Numbered from the stretch's first letter, positions 37,433-47,588 are shown. The stretch: 54,775 nucleotides of DNA from Gammaproteobacteria bacterium (GCA_026713185.1 JAPOOX010000187.1:1-54775); one strand, 5' to 3'. Notes: generated by a model not told the origin, from the letters alone. Translations and numbers: made by a program.

Positions 37433-38992
37433 ATGTCCTGGGAAAAGGAATTAGAGGAAATCAAATTACGCCATGCCCTGGCGGATGAATTGGGAGGCCC
37501 TGATGGCATCGCCAGACAGCATAAGCGCGGCAAACTGACGATTCGGGAACGAATCGAAGCTCTGATTGATGAAGGCTCATTCCAGCAGATGGGGAAACTC
37601 GCAGGGCATGCCAGCTACGATGATGAGGGTGAACTGGCTGGATTCGTTCCCAGCGCTTCGCGTTCGGGCTTGTGCCGGATCAATGGTCGCAGAGTCTATG
37701 TGGGCGGGCAGGATTTCACCGTGCAGAGTGGATCAGCTTCTGCAGCCGGTGGCGCGATCGATGCAGGTCATAACCATCCAACGCCTTTGTCGATGCGAGT
37801 GCCAACCGTGAACCTTATCGATGGTGTGGGCGGCAGTGTCGAAGGATTTGAACAGCTGGGACGGACGTATATTCCGGATGGTGCATTCTTCGGCCCGCTC
37901 TCTGAAATACTCACCGTTGCGCCAGTGGTAACTGCGATCCTCGGTCCTGCTGCCGGTGGGCTGGCGCCTCTGCCGTGCCTCAGCCATTTCAGCGTGATGG
38001 TCAAGGGCATTGGCCAGGTCTTTCCCGGAGGACCGCCGGTGGTTAAGGCTGCCCTTGGCTACGATATAGACAAAGAAGAACTCGGTGGCTACAAGATTCA
38101 CACCCGCATCAGCGGGGTTGTCAATAACGCAGCCGATACAGAAGAAGAAGCCTTTGAACAGATCCGCCGGTTTCTGAGTTATCTCCCGGACAACGTTTGG
38201 AAAATGCCACCTCGCGAAGAACCAGCCGACGATCTGCATCGGCGGGATGAACGCCTTCTGTCCATTATTCCTCGAGAAAAGCGGAAAAGTTATGATCCCT
38301 CCGTGATTCTTGATGGCGTTCTAGACGAGGATTCTTTCTTTGAGATTTCTCCCGACTTTGGACGATCGCGGATCACTGGACTCGCAAGAGCAAACGGCTA
38401 TCCGGTGGGTGTGATGATAAACAACAACAGGCGACTTGGCGGGTCCATGGATGCGGACGCAGCTGAAAAGTCAATGCGCCTGATTCAGCTCTGCGATACA
38501 TTCCATCTGCCGCTGGTCTTTCTGATGGACGAGCCTGGTTTTCTTGTCGGCATCGAATCCGAGAAACGGGCGATCGAACGGGCCGGCACACGCCTGGTGT
38601 ACGCCACTGCGATGAGCAAAATGCCGATGATCTCGTTCATCATTCGACAGGCCTATGGACTTGCGGGGAGTCTGCAGTATCGGCCCGGCAGCGGTCTTTA
38701 TCGTCGTTATGCCTGGCCATCGGGGCACTGGGGCTCCATGCACATCGAAGGGGGTACTTCAGCAGCGTTCCGTCGCATTATCGAAGCCGCTCCCGATCCT
38801 GATGCCAAAAGACAGGAGATCGAGCAACGATTGCAGCGCTACGCTTCTCCCTTCAAAACGGCAGAAGCTGTGGGCCTGGACCTGATTGATCCAAGAGACA
38901 CACGATTGCTGCTCTGTGAGTTCGTCGAGATGGCGCAGGATGTCATCAAGACACAGCTGGGTCCGGGGAGTGGACCCACATATTGGCCATAA
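37433..38992 (+). CDS. Acyl-CoA carboxylase, carboxyltransferase subunit
   Basis: A 519-residue protein with the N- and C-terminal halves of the biotin-dependent carboxyltransferase fold (propionyl-, methylcrotonyl- or geranyl-CoA carboxylase beta type). Visible are KRGKLTIRERIEALID at the N-terminus, the glycine-rich oxyanion regions (ILGPAAGGLAPLPCL, RQAYGLAGSL) and FLMDEPGFLVG. Usual length. No biotin carboxylase or biotin carrier gene is present in the window, so the partner must be elsewhere or the protein may work differently, for example as a decarboxylase. Confidence 0.85.
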   Translation: MSWEKELEEIKLRHALADELGGPDGIARQHKRGKLTIRERIEALIDEGSFQQMGKLAGHASYDDEGELAGFVPSASRSGLCRINGRRVYVGGQDFTVQSGSASAAGGAIDAGHNHPTPLSMRVPTVNLIDGVGGSVEGFEQLGRTYIPDGAFFGPLSEILTVAPVVTAILGPAAGGLAPLPCLSHFSVMVKGIGQVFPGGPPVVKAALGYDIDKEELGGYKIHTRISGVVNNAADTEEEAFEQIRRFLSYLPDNVWKMPPREEPADDLHRRDERLLSIIPREKRKSYDPSVILDGVLDEDSFFEISPDFGRSRITGLARANGYPVGVMINNNRRLGGSMDADAAEKSMRLIQLCDTFHLPLVFLMDEPGFLVGIESEKRAIERAGTRLVYATAMSKMPMISFIIRQAYGLAGSLQYRPGSGLYRRYAWPSGHWGSMHIEGGTSAAFRRIIEAAPDPDAKRQEIEQRLQRYASPFKTAEAVGLDLIDPRDTRLLLCEFVEMAQDVIKTQLGPGSGPTYWP

Positions 38993-39110
38993 CAGGTGAT
39001 GAGACTCAGAGGGTGATACGACTTGCCACCATTGAAATGGAAATCTCCTGTCGGCGAAGTCAAACAGCGAACAGTAACGTCTATATCTTTAATTCTCGAT
39101 CGGAGTGAAC

Positions 39111-40088
39111 ATGGCGACCAGGAACAGGATGGCGTTTGAAGTCATTGAAGGCTGGGAGAAGCTGCCGGAAGGCTGGAGTTTTGTGGAAGTAGCCGGTGTT
39201 GCCACTGACTCCCGGGACAGGGTCTACGCGTTTAATCGCGGTGATCACCCCATGATTGTGTTCGATGCAGATGGCAATTTTCTTGATGCATGGGGCGCAG
39301 GTGTGTTCACCAATGCACACGGCATTTATATCGGACCCGATGATCGGATTTACTGTGTTGATAATTTCGATCATACGGTCAGGATTTTTACTACTGACGG
39401 CGCCTTGCTGCAAACGCTTGGTGAAAAAGACAAACCATCGGATACCGGGTTTGTCGTGCGTAAAACACCGGTGCAACGTGCAGCTGGACCGTTCAATGGC
39501 GTCACCAATGCGGCATTGTCCACAGATGGTGAACTCTATGTTGCCGATGGTTACGGCAACGCCAGGGTCCATAAGTTCTCACAGTCAGGTGTGTACCAGT
39601 TCTCCTGGGGTGAACCCGGTGACGGCCCTGGAGAATTCAACCTGCCACACGCCATTGCTGTTGATCGTTATGACCGGGTTTATGTCGCGGACCGGGAGAA
39701 CTCACGCATTCAGATATTCAACGTGGCAGGTGATTATGTGACCGAATGGAATCATGTTACTCGACCGGACGACCTGTATATCGATAGGGATGATAACCTC
39801 TATGTCGCCGAACTGGGTGGGCGCGCCGGCTGGGGACCCAATATCGAAATACCACCTCATGCGCCCTGGGGCCAGGTGAGCGTACTGACGCTGGACGGTG
39901 AGATTCAGACTCGATTTGGTGATGAAGATCCGATGTTACCGGGGAATTTCTTTGCACCGCATGGAATCTGGGCGGATTCAAAAGGAGATTTATACGTCAG
40001 TGAGGTGACCGTCAGCGGCGGTGGTAGTTGGGGCATGGTGCCCCTGGATTGTCATTCACTGCAGAAGTTCAAGCGGATAGGTGGGTAG
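39111..40088 (+). CDS. NHL-repeat beta-propeller protein
   Basis: A 325-residue six-bladed propeller of the NHL/peptidyl-alpha-hydroxyglycine lyase type. Repeats such as GVATDSRDRVYAFNRGDHP, HGIYIGPDDRIYCVDNFDH, HAIAVDRYDRVYVADRENS and LYIDRDDNLYVAELG recur about every 45-50 residues. There is no signal peptide. Lyase or lactonase activity is possible for this fold but not demonstrated by the sequence. The ATG at 39111 has GGAG just upstream; GTG 39105 is an alternative. It follows the carboxyltransferase gene after 118 nt. Confidence 0.8.
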   Translation: MATRNRMAFEVIEGWEKLPEGWSFVEVAGVATDSRDRVYAFNRGDHPMIVFDADGNFLDAWGAGVFTNAHGIYIGPDDRIYCVDNFDHTVRIFTTDGALLQTLGEKDKPSDTGFVVRKTPVQRAAGPFNGVTNAALSTDGELYVADGYGNARVHKFSQSGVYQFSWGEPGDGPGEFNLPHAIAVDRYDRVYVADRENSRIQIFNVAGDYVTEWNHVTRPDDLYIDRDDNLYVAELGGRAGWGPNIEIPPHAPWGQVSVLTLDGEIQTRFGDEDPMLPGNFFAPHGIWADSKGDLYVSEVTVSGGGSWGMVPLDCHSLQKFKRIGG

Positions 40089-40133
40089 ATAGAGAGTGAA
40101 GTTTCAAACTTTTATCAGTAAAGGAGTACCAGC

Positions 40134-40508
40134 ATGACAGATAGCAACAGACACGCGTACCTGGTCGTGTGCGGAACTACGCTCGGTGGTGAGGTCGACC
40201 CGGAGTATGCCAATCGTGCTGGAGCCGCCGCTAAAAACATCAATATCGCACCCATTGCATCTGGCAATGTGGGTACTGAGAGGCTCAAGGTGCTCGAGGG
40301 CGAGTTACCACCCTCTGTTACGTTTATGGCGGTGGAACGGTTTCCGTCCATGGCGGCAATTGAGGAATTCTGGTTTTCAGATGCATACCAATCGTCAATC
40401 CCGTTCCGTAAAAATGCCGTGAAAATGAACTATGTCATTGCGCTGGAAGGAATTTCTGAAGCCGAACTTGAAGCGGCGCGTCAAGTGGCTCTGGAAAATT
40501 CAAAGTGA
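40134..40508 (+). CDS. DUF1330-like small protein
   Basis: A 124-residue protein of the dimeric alpha-beta barrel type, resembling DUF1330. The second half, VTFMAVERFPSMAAIEEFWFSDAYQ, is the characteristic part of that family, in which the strand and the W-F-x-S-x-x-Y segment form the barrel core. Function unknown. AAGGAG lies upstream of the ATG. Its stop overlaps the next start by four bases (GTGA). Confidence 0.65.
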   Translation: MTDSNRHAYLVVCGTTLGGEVDPEYANRAGAAAKNINIAPIASGNVGTERLKVLEGELPPSVTFMAVERFPSMAAIEEFWFSDAYQSSIPFRKNAVKMNYVIALEGISEAELEAARQVALENSK

Positions 40509-40906
40509 AGAGCCCGATTCTATCAGTGACCGAGTTCCCCTGGGTCAAGACCCCGGTGAATCCAAAGACCAAGGAGGAATACGCCTATAAAATGGGGCAG
40601 TATGTCGCCCATCTGCGAAGCCTGTTGGATGACGACAGTATCGAGATGATCTGGAACGGCGGCGCCGGTCCAGGCAAGAATCTTTTCAAGCCTGATGTCG
40701 AGCAACTGAACCCTGGTGTTTCAGTCGAGACGACCGTCTATCCTGGCCTGCCGCAACGCTGTGTCGCCAATCCGTTCGGGCGCCTCCCACAGGTGTTCGT
40801 TCTCGTAGGAGCCGTCGATGATCTTTTGAAGCGAGTCCAGCGATGTCTCGTCAAGCTTCAGACCAGGCGCCCCGCTAACGCCACCACCGGCACGAAACTC
40901 CAGTAA
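40505..40906 (+). CDS. Hypothetical protein, possibly truncated
   Basis: The frame of 133 codons starts with GTG overlapping the previous stop (GTGA), which suggests real translational coupling. The first 70 residues (IEMIWNGGAGPGKNLFKPD) look protein-like, but from about residue 73 (40721) on, the sequence is the antisense of the opposing cupin gene and becomes basic and low in structure. An original C-terminus may have been lost when the cupin gene was joined here. I do not recognise the family. Confidence refers to a real but incomplete gene. Confidence 0.4.
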   Translation: MKSPILSVTEFPWVKTPVNPKTKEEYAYKMGQYVAHLRSLLDDDSIEMIWNGGAGPGKNLFKPDVEQLNPGVSVETTVYPGLPQRCVANPFGRLPQVFVLVGAVDDLLKRVQRCLVKLQTRRPANATTGTKLQ

Positions 40907-41386
40907 TTCCACACCCGCGGCGCCGGCGGTGTACTTGTAGGGTTGTCCATTTGGCAAAAAGAAGGTCGACCCTGCTGCGAGCCTGCGATTGCCCATGACA
41001 ATCTCACCCGCAACCACATAATAGAGACAGTCGCCCAATCCCGGATGGCTATGGCGGAACAGCGGAAAATTCGGCCCGAACCAGATATGCGCCAGACTCA
41101 TGCCATTGGGTCCTGGCTGATCGAATAGCGGTGTCGTGGTGGTGCCTGGCATGAATGCCTTTACCATCTCGCCAATCTTCCGGCGAGCGGCGTCTTTGCC
41201 AATCTTCTGCGCCAGCGGTTCGTGCGCAAACACAGCTGCCGCCAGATCTCCGTCGACTTTCTCGCGCGGATACGGCTGGTTGATCGCAGGATTGGCATTA
41301 ATGGCAAATGGTCCCCGCTCGGAGGCATATTTCCTGCTCTGGTTCTCCGCTTCGGGATCCTCTCCCACGATACGTTGTTCGCTCAT
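40721..41386 (-). CDS. Cupin-domain protein
   Basis: A 221-residue protein with one cupin beta-barrel in its second half: FPLFRHSHPGLGDCLYYVVAGEI is the first metal-binding motif (two His, with the Glu replaced by other residues) and PNGQPYKYTAGAAGVELLEF the second. ATG 41386 with AGGG eight bases upstream was chosen. It points against the surrounding genes, and its last 186 bases overlap the preceding plus-strand frame. The substrate is unknown. Confidence 0.8.
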   Translation of the reverse strand: MSEQRIVGEDPEAENQSRKYASERGPFAINANPAINQPYPREKVDGDLAAAVFAHEPLAQKIGKDAARRKIGEMVKAFMPGTTTTPLFDQPGPNGMSLAHIWFGPNFPLFRHSHPGLGDCLYYVVAGEIVMGNRRLAAGSTFFLPNGQPYKYTAGAAGVELLEFRAGGGVSGAPGLKLDETSLDSLQKIIDGSYENEHLWEAPERIGDTALRQARIDGRLD

Positions 41387-41517
41387 GATTGATGCCCTGT
41401 AGTACAATCTCAAAGTCAAAGCCTACCCGGATAGAGCATGCTTGACAAGAAGACGTGTTGCTCGCCACTGGTACATGCTAATCTGAATTGAAGCAGCAAA
41501 TTGTACAGAGTCCTGCC

Positions 41518-43260
41518 ATGATCACATCCATTCGCATCGACCGTGACGTGCCGATGAAAACCAGGGACGGTGTTACGCTCCGCGCTGACGTTTACCGGCC
41601 GGATGATGGCAGAAAGTACCCGGCTATCCTGAGTCGGACTCCCTACAACAAAGTGTGGTCCGGTAACAACGATTTTCTGACAGCTGTGGACGCGGCATTT
41701 GCCGGCTATGCTTTCGTGCTGCAGGATACGAGGGGCATGTGGTCTTCAGAAGGTCAGTTTGCTTCGGAATGGAATTATCATACCGGCCAACCGTTGGAGG
41801 GAGCCGACGGTTACGATGCCGTTGAATGGGTCGCAGCAGAACCCTGGTGCGATGGTCGCGTGGGCATGGCCGGTAATTCTTATCTTGGACACGTACAATG
41901 GCAGACAGCCCTGGCACAGCCACCATCGCTCAAAGCCATAGCACCCGCCATCATCTCAAGCGGCCCGGGGCAGGAGTCCCGTCCGGGCGGGGTGTTCGAA
42001 TTTGAAATGATCGTCAGCTGGTTTTGCATGATGGCCTTAGGGACAGTTGACCGGCTGGAAAAAGAGGGACGGAATGTCAGCCGGATGCGTGCGATGGTCC
42101 TGCAGGCCATGAACAACAATGACGAGGTGCTGGAGTACCTGCCTTTCAGAAACGTTCCCCACTTTGACTTCGACGGCCTGCGCGAGAGCTTTTCGGAGAG
42201 CGTGATGAAACCTGCACTCGAGCAGTTGACCAGTGAGGCTGACCTCTACTGGGATTTTTCCAGGGTCCAGGTGCCCTGCTTCCACGCCGGGGGATGGTAT
42301 GACATGTACAGCGGTTCGCTGTTTACCAGCTTCAACATGATGCGAAATAAGGGTGGCAGTCAGGCTGCGCAGGAGGGGCAGCACGTCTTCTGTGGACCCT
42401 GGGTGCATGGTTCCAATCTGCTGCCTGTCACCGGCGCCTTGAATTTCGGACCTTCTGCCGGAGGTTTGGCGGCATCAGCTCAGGCAAGGCAACTGGCGTT
42501 CTTTGATCGTTATGTCAAGGGCCAGGATGTCGAGATTCCAGCGGTACGTTACTTTGTGATGGGCCTGAACCAATGGCGTGATACCGATGCCTGGCCATTG
42601 CACCAGACCATTTGGCAGAGGTACTTTCTCTCCTCGCGCGGAAGAGCCAACACCGCTGCAGGGGACGGTTTGCTGACCCCTGATGCCCCAGGTTCCCAGC
42701 CGGCGGACAGATACTGCTACGACCCGCTTGACCCGGTTCCCACCGTCGGAGGCCGAAGCCTGGGTGGGAAGCTCACACCCGGACCCTTCGACCAGTCACG
42801 TGTGGAAAAACGCCAGGATGTGCTCTGCTACACCACGGCGCCGCTTGAAGCAGACCTGGAAGTGACCGGACCCATCAAGGTCCACCTGTCCGCTGCCACT
42901 TCCGTCAGGGACACGGATTTTGTGGCTAAACTGGTTGATGTCTACCCGGATGGCGCCGCCTACAATGTCGTTGAGGGTGTATTGCGTGCCAGGTTTCGGC
43001 ACGGGCTCCTGAACCCGAGTCCAGTTACGCCAGGTGAGGTGCAACTCTATGTGATCGACCTGGCATCGGTGTCGATTGTGTTCAGGAAAGGGCACCGGAT
43101 GCGGCTGGACATCACCAGCAGCAACTTTCCGCGCTTCGATCGCAACATGAATACCGGCAATTTATTTGGAGAAGATGCCGAGGGTGTCATTGCGGAACAG
43201 ACGGTGTTTCATGACACGGTACACGCATCCCATGTGGAACTGCCCGTCATAAAGAGTTAG
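41518..43260 (+). CDS. CocE/NonD family hydrolase
   Basis: A 580-residue serine hydrolase of the X-Pro dipeptidyl-peptidase S15 type, which includes cocaine esterase and related amide or ester hydrolases. The nucleophile is Ser121 in GMAGNSYLGH; the later His is in FCGPWVHGSN, and the C-terminal jelly-roll domain (about 360-580, with TTAPLEADLEVTGPIKVHLS) is complete. There is no signal peptide. The ATG at 41518 has AGAG upstream; TTG 41488 is the alternative. It is the last gene of the high-GC region. Confidence 0.88.
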   Translation: MITSIRIDRDVPMKTRDGVTLRADVYRPDDGRKYPAILSRTPYNKVWSGNNDFLTAVDAAFAGYAFVLQDTRGMWSSEGQFASEWNYHTGQPLEGADGYDAVEWVAAEPWCDGRVGMAGNSYLGHVQWQTALAQPPSLKAIAPAIISSGPGQESRPGGVFEFEMIVSWFCMMALGTVDRLEKEGRNVSRMRAMVLQAMNNNDEVLEYLPFRNVPHFDFDGLRESFSESVMKPALEQLTSEADLYWDFSRVQVPCFHAGGWYDMYSGSLFTSFNMMRNKGGSQAAQEGQHVFCGPWVHGSNLLPVTGALNFGPSAGGLAASAQARQLAFFDRYVKGQDVEIPAVRYFVMGLNQWRDTDAWPLHQTIWQRYFLSSRGRANTAAGDGLLTPDAPGSQPADRYCYDPLDPVPTVGGRSLGGKLTPGPFDQSRVEKRQDVLCYTTAPLEADLEVTGPIKVHLSAATSVRDTDFVAKLVDVYPDGAAYNVVEGVLRARFRHGLLNPSPVTPGEVQLYVIDLASVSIVFRKGHRMRLDITSSNFPRFDRNMNTGNLFGEDAEGVIAEQTVFHDTVHASHVELPVIKS

Positions 43261-43295
43261 TTGACCGGACAGATCATATTGCGCCGCCACCAGCA

Positions 43296-45116
43296 TCATC
43301 GAATCCTGGCTGCTCGAGCGTCGTCCCACCACCAGGTATCAGGAAAGCTGGTGATGTACTCCGCATCGATGGCTGGTCGTCCAAACTTGTCCCAGTACAC
43401 TGCCCGTGGTTGCTGGATGCCGATGATCGGAATGAGGTAATAGCCCCACAGCAGGACTCGATCAAGTGCCCTGCTGGCAGTGATAAGATGCTCTTTGCGT
43501 CTGGCGCCAAGTACCTCACTGACCAGCGTATCAACGACCGGGCTGCTGATGCCGGTTAAATTCGCAGTGTTCGGTATGTTTGCCACCTGTGAACTGAAGT
43601 AAGACCGAAGTTCGCCTCCTGGAGGATAACCAAACGGCATGCTATTCAGCAGCGCGTCAAAGTCAAATTCCCGCAACCTGCTCAAAAACTGTGCAGAATC
43701 GACAAGACGTATATTCGAGGCAATACCCAGGCGACTCAGCTGAGTCATGAAAGGCAACAAGGTCCTCTTGTCATTAGCAGACAGAGTAAGGAATTCCATC
43801 TCGAAAGCTTCTCCTGCGGCATCGACCAATCTGCCATCGCGAACTGTCCATCCGGCTTCGGCAAGCAGTTCTCGCGCCCGCAATAAATCGTCACGGTGAC
43901 CGCCGACGGTGTTTTGAATTCCGATCGGTTGCGTGAATACCTGGCGCCCCAATTGTTCCCGAAACGGTTTCAGCATTGCCAGTTCGGCGCCCCCCGGCAG
44001 GCCCCGGGCCGCAAGATCAGTGCCTGAAAAATAGCTTTCGGCCCGGGAGTGAAAACCATCGTAGATAACACGATTGGTCCACTCAAAATCAAATGCAATC
44101 GTCAGCGCCTCCCGCACCCGGACATCGGCAAGTTTGTCACGGCGCGTGTTGAAGACCAGCGCACGTTGAAAGCCTGATCCCACCTTGTAATTGTTCTGAC
44201 GCATGACCAGCCAGCCCTTTTCCCTCGCTGGAATGTTATAGCCGGTTCGCCACACATAAGGATCACGCTCGATTCGATAGTCCAGCAGTCCCTTGCGCAG
44301 AGCCTCCCTTGCGATAGTTGCGTCACGATAAATCTCATAACGAATGTAATCGAAGTTATGCCGGCCACGGTGAACGGCAATGTCACGGCCCCAGTAATCG
44401 GTCACCCGTTCGTAGAGCAGGAATTTTCCCAGTGCGTAATCAGCGATACGGTAGGGGCCGCTGCCAAGAGGGGGTTCCAGGGTATTTTTAGTGAGGTCGC
44501 GTGTACGCCAGTAGTGTTCCGGCAGAATGTTTATATAGATCGCCGGATTCGCAAACGAGTTTTTGTTCAACCCTCCGACCCGTTTGAACCGAAACAAGAC
44601 CTCCAGTTCACCTTGAACCTCTATGGACTCAATGATCGACAATGCAGAGCGTATTCCCGAGGTGGATTTTTGGAGCACATGGTCGAAAGTGAATTTGACG
44701 TCCATCGCGGTGATGGGTACCCGGTCGTGCCAATAGGCTCCGGGGTGGAGTTGAACAACCACTTCGCTTAGATCATCGGCAAATTTTACACGCCGGGCGA
44801 GGTTGCCATAGACGCTGAAGGCTTCATCATTAGCACGCACAAACAACCCGTCATACAGCATTCCCGGCATAGCCGCGCCAATCGCAGGAAATCCTGAAGG
44901 CAGGTAAGGTGTAAAGCCGGTGAAATGGTATTCCACGGGTAACACCAGAGTACCGCCCTTGGGGGCGTCTGGATTGGCATAGTCGAAGTGTTCAAAGTCC
45001 GGGCCGTACTTGAACTCATCAAAGGTCGAAACGCCGTGTTGCCACTGGCCTTGCACGTCTGCAATTGCAGGTTGCAGAAAAGCGGATACCAACAGCAGGA
45101 GTACGTTCAATCGCAT
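43296..45116 (-). CDS. Extracellular solute-binding protein family 5
   Basis: A 606-residue periplasmic binding protein of the peptide/nickel type, similar in length and layout to YejA. It has a signal peptide (MRLNVLLLLVSAFLQPAIA), followed by DEFKYGPDFEHFDYANPDAP, PKGGTLVL and the motif LHPGAYWHDRVPITAMDVKFT. No permease or ATPase genes are adjacent, so it must share a transporter encoded elsewhere. It lies 63 nt behind glcB on the same strand and may be transcribed with it. Confidence 0.85.
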   Translation of the reverse strand: MRLNVLLLLVSAFLQPAIADVQGQWQHGVSTFDEFKYGPDFEHFDYANPDAPKGGTLVLPVEYHFTGFTPYLPSGFPAIGAAMPGMLYDGLFVRANDEAFSVYGNLARRVKFADDLSEVVVQLHPGAYWHDRVPITAMDVKFTFDHVLQKSTSGIRSALSIIESIEVQGELEVLFRFKRVGGLNKNSFANPAIYINILPEHYWRTRDLTKNTLEPPLGSGPYRIADYALGKFLLYERVTDYWGRDIAVHRGRHNFDYIRYEIYRDATIAREALRKGLLDYRIERDPYVWRTGYNIPAREKGWLVMRQNNYKVGSGFQRALVFNTRRDKLADVRVREALTIAFDFEWTNRVIYDGFHSRAESYFSGTDLAARGLPGGAELAMLKPFREQLGRQVFTQPIGIQNTVGGHRDDLLRARELLAEAGWTVRDGRLVDAAGEAFEMEFLTLSANDKRTLLPFMTQLSRLGIASNIRLVDSAQFLSRLREFDFDALLNSMPFGYPPGGELRSYFSSQVANIPNTANLTGISSPVVDTLVSEVLGARRKEHLITASRALDRVLLWGYYLIPIIGIQQPRAVYWDKFGRPAIDAEYITSFPDTWWWDDARAARIR

Positions 45117-45179
45117 TAGTCAATGACAACTATCAGCATACTGAACAGTGGAGCAGTTCGCCCATTTTACGCGAACGGA

Positions 45180-47366
45180 TCATTCACCATACAACCGCTT
45201 TGCCTCTCTTCGACGGGCATGCAATACAGGTTCAGTATATCCATTAGGTTGTTCTTTTCCCTTGAATACCAGATCACACGCGGCCTGAAAAGCAACGCTG
45301 CGGCTAAAGTCAGGAGCCATATTCCGGTAAGCCTCATCATCGGCATTCTGGTGGTCCACAATTTCTGCCATTTTTTTCAGCGTGTCCAATACCTGTTCTT
45401 CGGTACAGATACCATGGTGTAACCAGTTGGCGATATGCTGGGATGAAATCCTGAGTGTTGCACGATCCTCCATCAGACCAACATCATTGATATCCGGCAC
45501 TTTGGAGCAACCAACGCCCTGGTCGATCCAGCGCACCACGTATCCGAGAATACCCTGTGCGTTGTTTTCCAGTTCCTGCTGTACTTCCTGACTCGACAGG
45601 TTTTCTCCGGTCAAAACCGGAATAGTAAGAATGTCTCCCAGAGAGGCTCTGATTCTTGACTTCAGCGCATCCTGCCTGTCGGGCACACTCACCTGATGAT
45701 AGTGCATGACATGCAAAGTAGCCGCTGTTGGCGAAGGCACCCAGGCAGTATTGGCTCCGGATTCTGCGTGACTGACCTTTTGCTGCATCATCTCCGCCAT
45801 TTCGTCCGGCATGGGCCACATGCCTTTGCCAATCTGCGCCCGGCCTACAAGTCCGGTTTCGATCCCGACATCAACGTTCCAGTCTTCATAGGCATTGATC
45901 CAGGTCTGCTGTTTCATGACCGTTTTCTTCACCATGGGGCCAACTTCCATGCTGGTATGAATCTCATCACCGGTCCGATCAAGAAATCCCGTATTAATAA
46001 ATATGACGCGTTCACTGGCGCATCGAATACAGGGTTTCAGGTTGAGTGTGGTTCTGCGTTCCTCATCCATAATGCCGATCTTCAACGTATTCCTGGCCAG
46101 ACCCAGAGCCTGTTCGACACGTCCGAACAGATCCACTGTGAAGGCAACTTCATCCGGTCCATGCATCTTGGGTTTTACAATGTAGACACTGCCGGTTCTG
46201 GAGTTGCGGTACTCTCCCCTACCCTTCAGATCGTGTATCGCGGCAAGGCTGGTGACCATGCAGTCCAGAATTCCTTCCGGTATTTCGCTGCCGTCGGTCA
46301 GCAGCACCGCGTCGCTTGTCATCAAATGGCCAACATTACGAATCAGTAACAGACTTCGACCGTGCAGCGTAACCTCCCCACCATCCGAAGATTTATATCC
46401 ACGGTCAGGATTCAGGGTACGGCGAATGGTTTCACCACCTTTTACAAATGCTTCTTCGAGATCGCCCTTCATCAAGCCCAGCCAGTTGCGATATACGACT
46501 ACCTTGTCCCGGGCATCGACTGCTGCTATGGAATCCTCACAATCCTGGATGGTGGTGATCGCCGATTCCATGACAATATCCTTGATCCCGGCCTTGTGGT
46601 CCCTGCCAACGTTGTGTGCACGATCTACCTGGATCTCCACATGCAATCCATTATGCTTTAGCAGAATACTATCCGGATTGGCTTCGTTGCCCAGGTAACC
46701 CACCAGCTGTGAAGGGTCAGAGAGTACTGCAGAGCCTGAATTCAGTTTACAAACAAGATTACCGTCATCAACAGAATACTGTGTGACATCCTGATGTGCT
46801 GCATTGGTTAAAGGCATATTTTTATTCAGAAATTCTGCGGCATACTCTATCACCCTGTCTCCACGAGCCGGATTATAGCTGTCACCATTGGGTGCGGTTT
46901 TCTCCGCACCTGGTGTTTCAGGAATGACATCGGCGCCGTATAGCGCATCGTAGAGACTGCCCCATCGTGCATTTGCCGCGTTCAGTGCATACCGTGCATT
47001 CATGACCGGTACTACCAACTGGGGTCCTGCCATGAGTGCGATTTCTTCATCCACATTGTCAGTGGATATTTCGAAATCTTCTCCTTCATCCAGCAGATAA
47101 CCGATCTCTCTCAAAAATGCCTCGTACGCCCGGGGATCGTGATGCTGACCCTTGCGGGCTTGATGCCAGTCATCTATCTTTGCCTGAAGTTGATCCCGGA
47201 ATGCCAGCAATGCCCGGTTACGTGGCACGAGATCATCACAGATGGCTTCCATCTGCTCCCAAAACTCATTTGGCGCCACACCGGTTCCGGGTGCTACCTC
47301 CTCTTCGATCAGATCATGGAGTTCTCTGGCAATTTGCAGGCCGCCAACGGCCACTCTTTCTGACAT
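45180..47366 (-). CDS. glcB: Malate synthase G
   Basis: Condenses glyoxylate and acetyl-CoA to malate, letting cells grow on glycolate or C2 units. The 728-residue product starts [19 protein letters not shown] at the ATG 47366 with AGGA eight bases upstream; open frame upstream of it is not conserved. Seen are [42 protein letters not shown] and [15 protein letters not shown], which carry the catalytic Arg, Asp and metal-binding Glu/Asp. Isocitrate lyase is not in the window. Confidence 0.97.
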   Translation of the reverse strand: MSERVAVGGLQIARELHDLIEEEVAPGTGVAPNEFWEQMEAICDDLVPRNRALLAFRDQLQAKIDDWHQARKGQHHDPRAYEAFLREIGYLLDEGEDFEISTDNVDEEIALMAGPQLVVPVMNARYALNAANARWGSLYDALYGADVIPETPGAEKTAPNGDSYNPARGDRVIEYAAEFLNKNMPLTNAAHQDVTQYSVDDGNLVCKLNSGSAVLSDPSQLVGYLGNEANPDSILLKHNGLHVEIQVDRAHNVGRDHKAGIKDIVMESAITTIQDCEDSIAAVDARDKVVVYRNWLGLMKGDLEEAFVKGGETIRRTLNPDRGYKSSDGGEVTLHGRSLLLIRNVGHLMTSDAVLLTDGSEIPEGILDCMVTSLAAIHDLKGRGEYRNSRTGSVYIVKPKMHGPDEVAFTVDLFGRVEQALGLARNTLKIGIMDEERRTTLNLKPCIRCASERVIFINTGFLDRTGDEIHTSMEVGPMVKKTVMKQQTWINAYEDWNVDVGIETGLVGRAQIGKGMWPMPDEMAEMMQQKVSHAESGANTAWVPSPTAATLHVMHYHQVSVPDRQDALKSRIRASLGDILTIPVLTGENLSSQEVQQELENNAQGILGYVVRWIDQGVGCSKVPDINDVGLMEDRATLRISSQHIANWLHHGICTEEQVLDTLKKMAEIVDHQNADDEAYRNMAPDFSRSVAFQAACDLVFKGKEQPNGYTEPVLHARRREAKRLYGE

Positions 47367-47484
47367 GCTTCGTTCCTGGTTACTACTATGAATGACCGCA
47401 ATGCTACTCGAAAACAAAACGGCTTTCACTCGAAACTCTTTTTGACGTGATGAATTACACCCTGAACCGACCAATGCCTGACCT

Positions 47485-47505
47485 GTCCCGGTGCAGTACC
47501 GGGAC
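47485..47505. repeat. Perfect hairpin between glcB and the GPP34 gene
   Basis: GTCCCGGT (47485-47492) and ACCGGGAC (47498-47505) form an 8-bp stem with a 5-base loop. On the minus strand the T-rich run lies before, not after, the stem, so it is not a standard terminator for the GPP34 gene. It may be an operator or leader stem of glcB, about 120 nt before its start. Confidence 0.45.
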
Positions 47506-47588
47506 AAAATTCATCTGGTCATGAAATCAGTCGTACTGAAGAGGACTTGACGAGATAAACTGGTCCCAAACATGGTGCTGAAAATATT

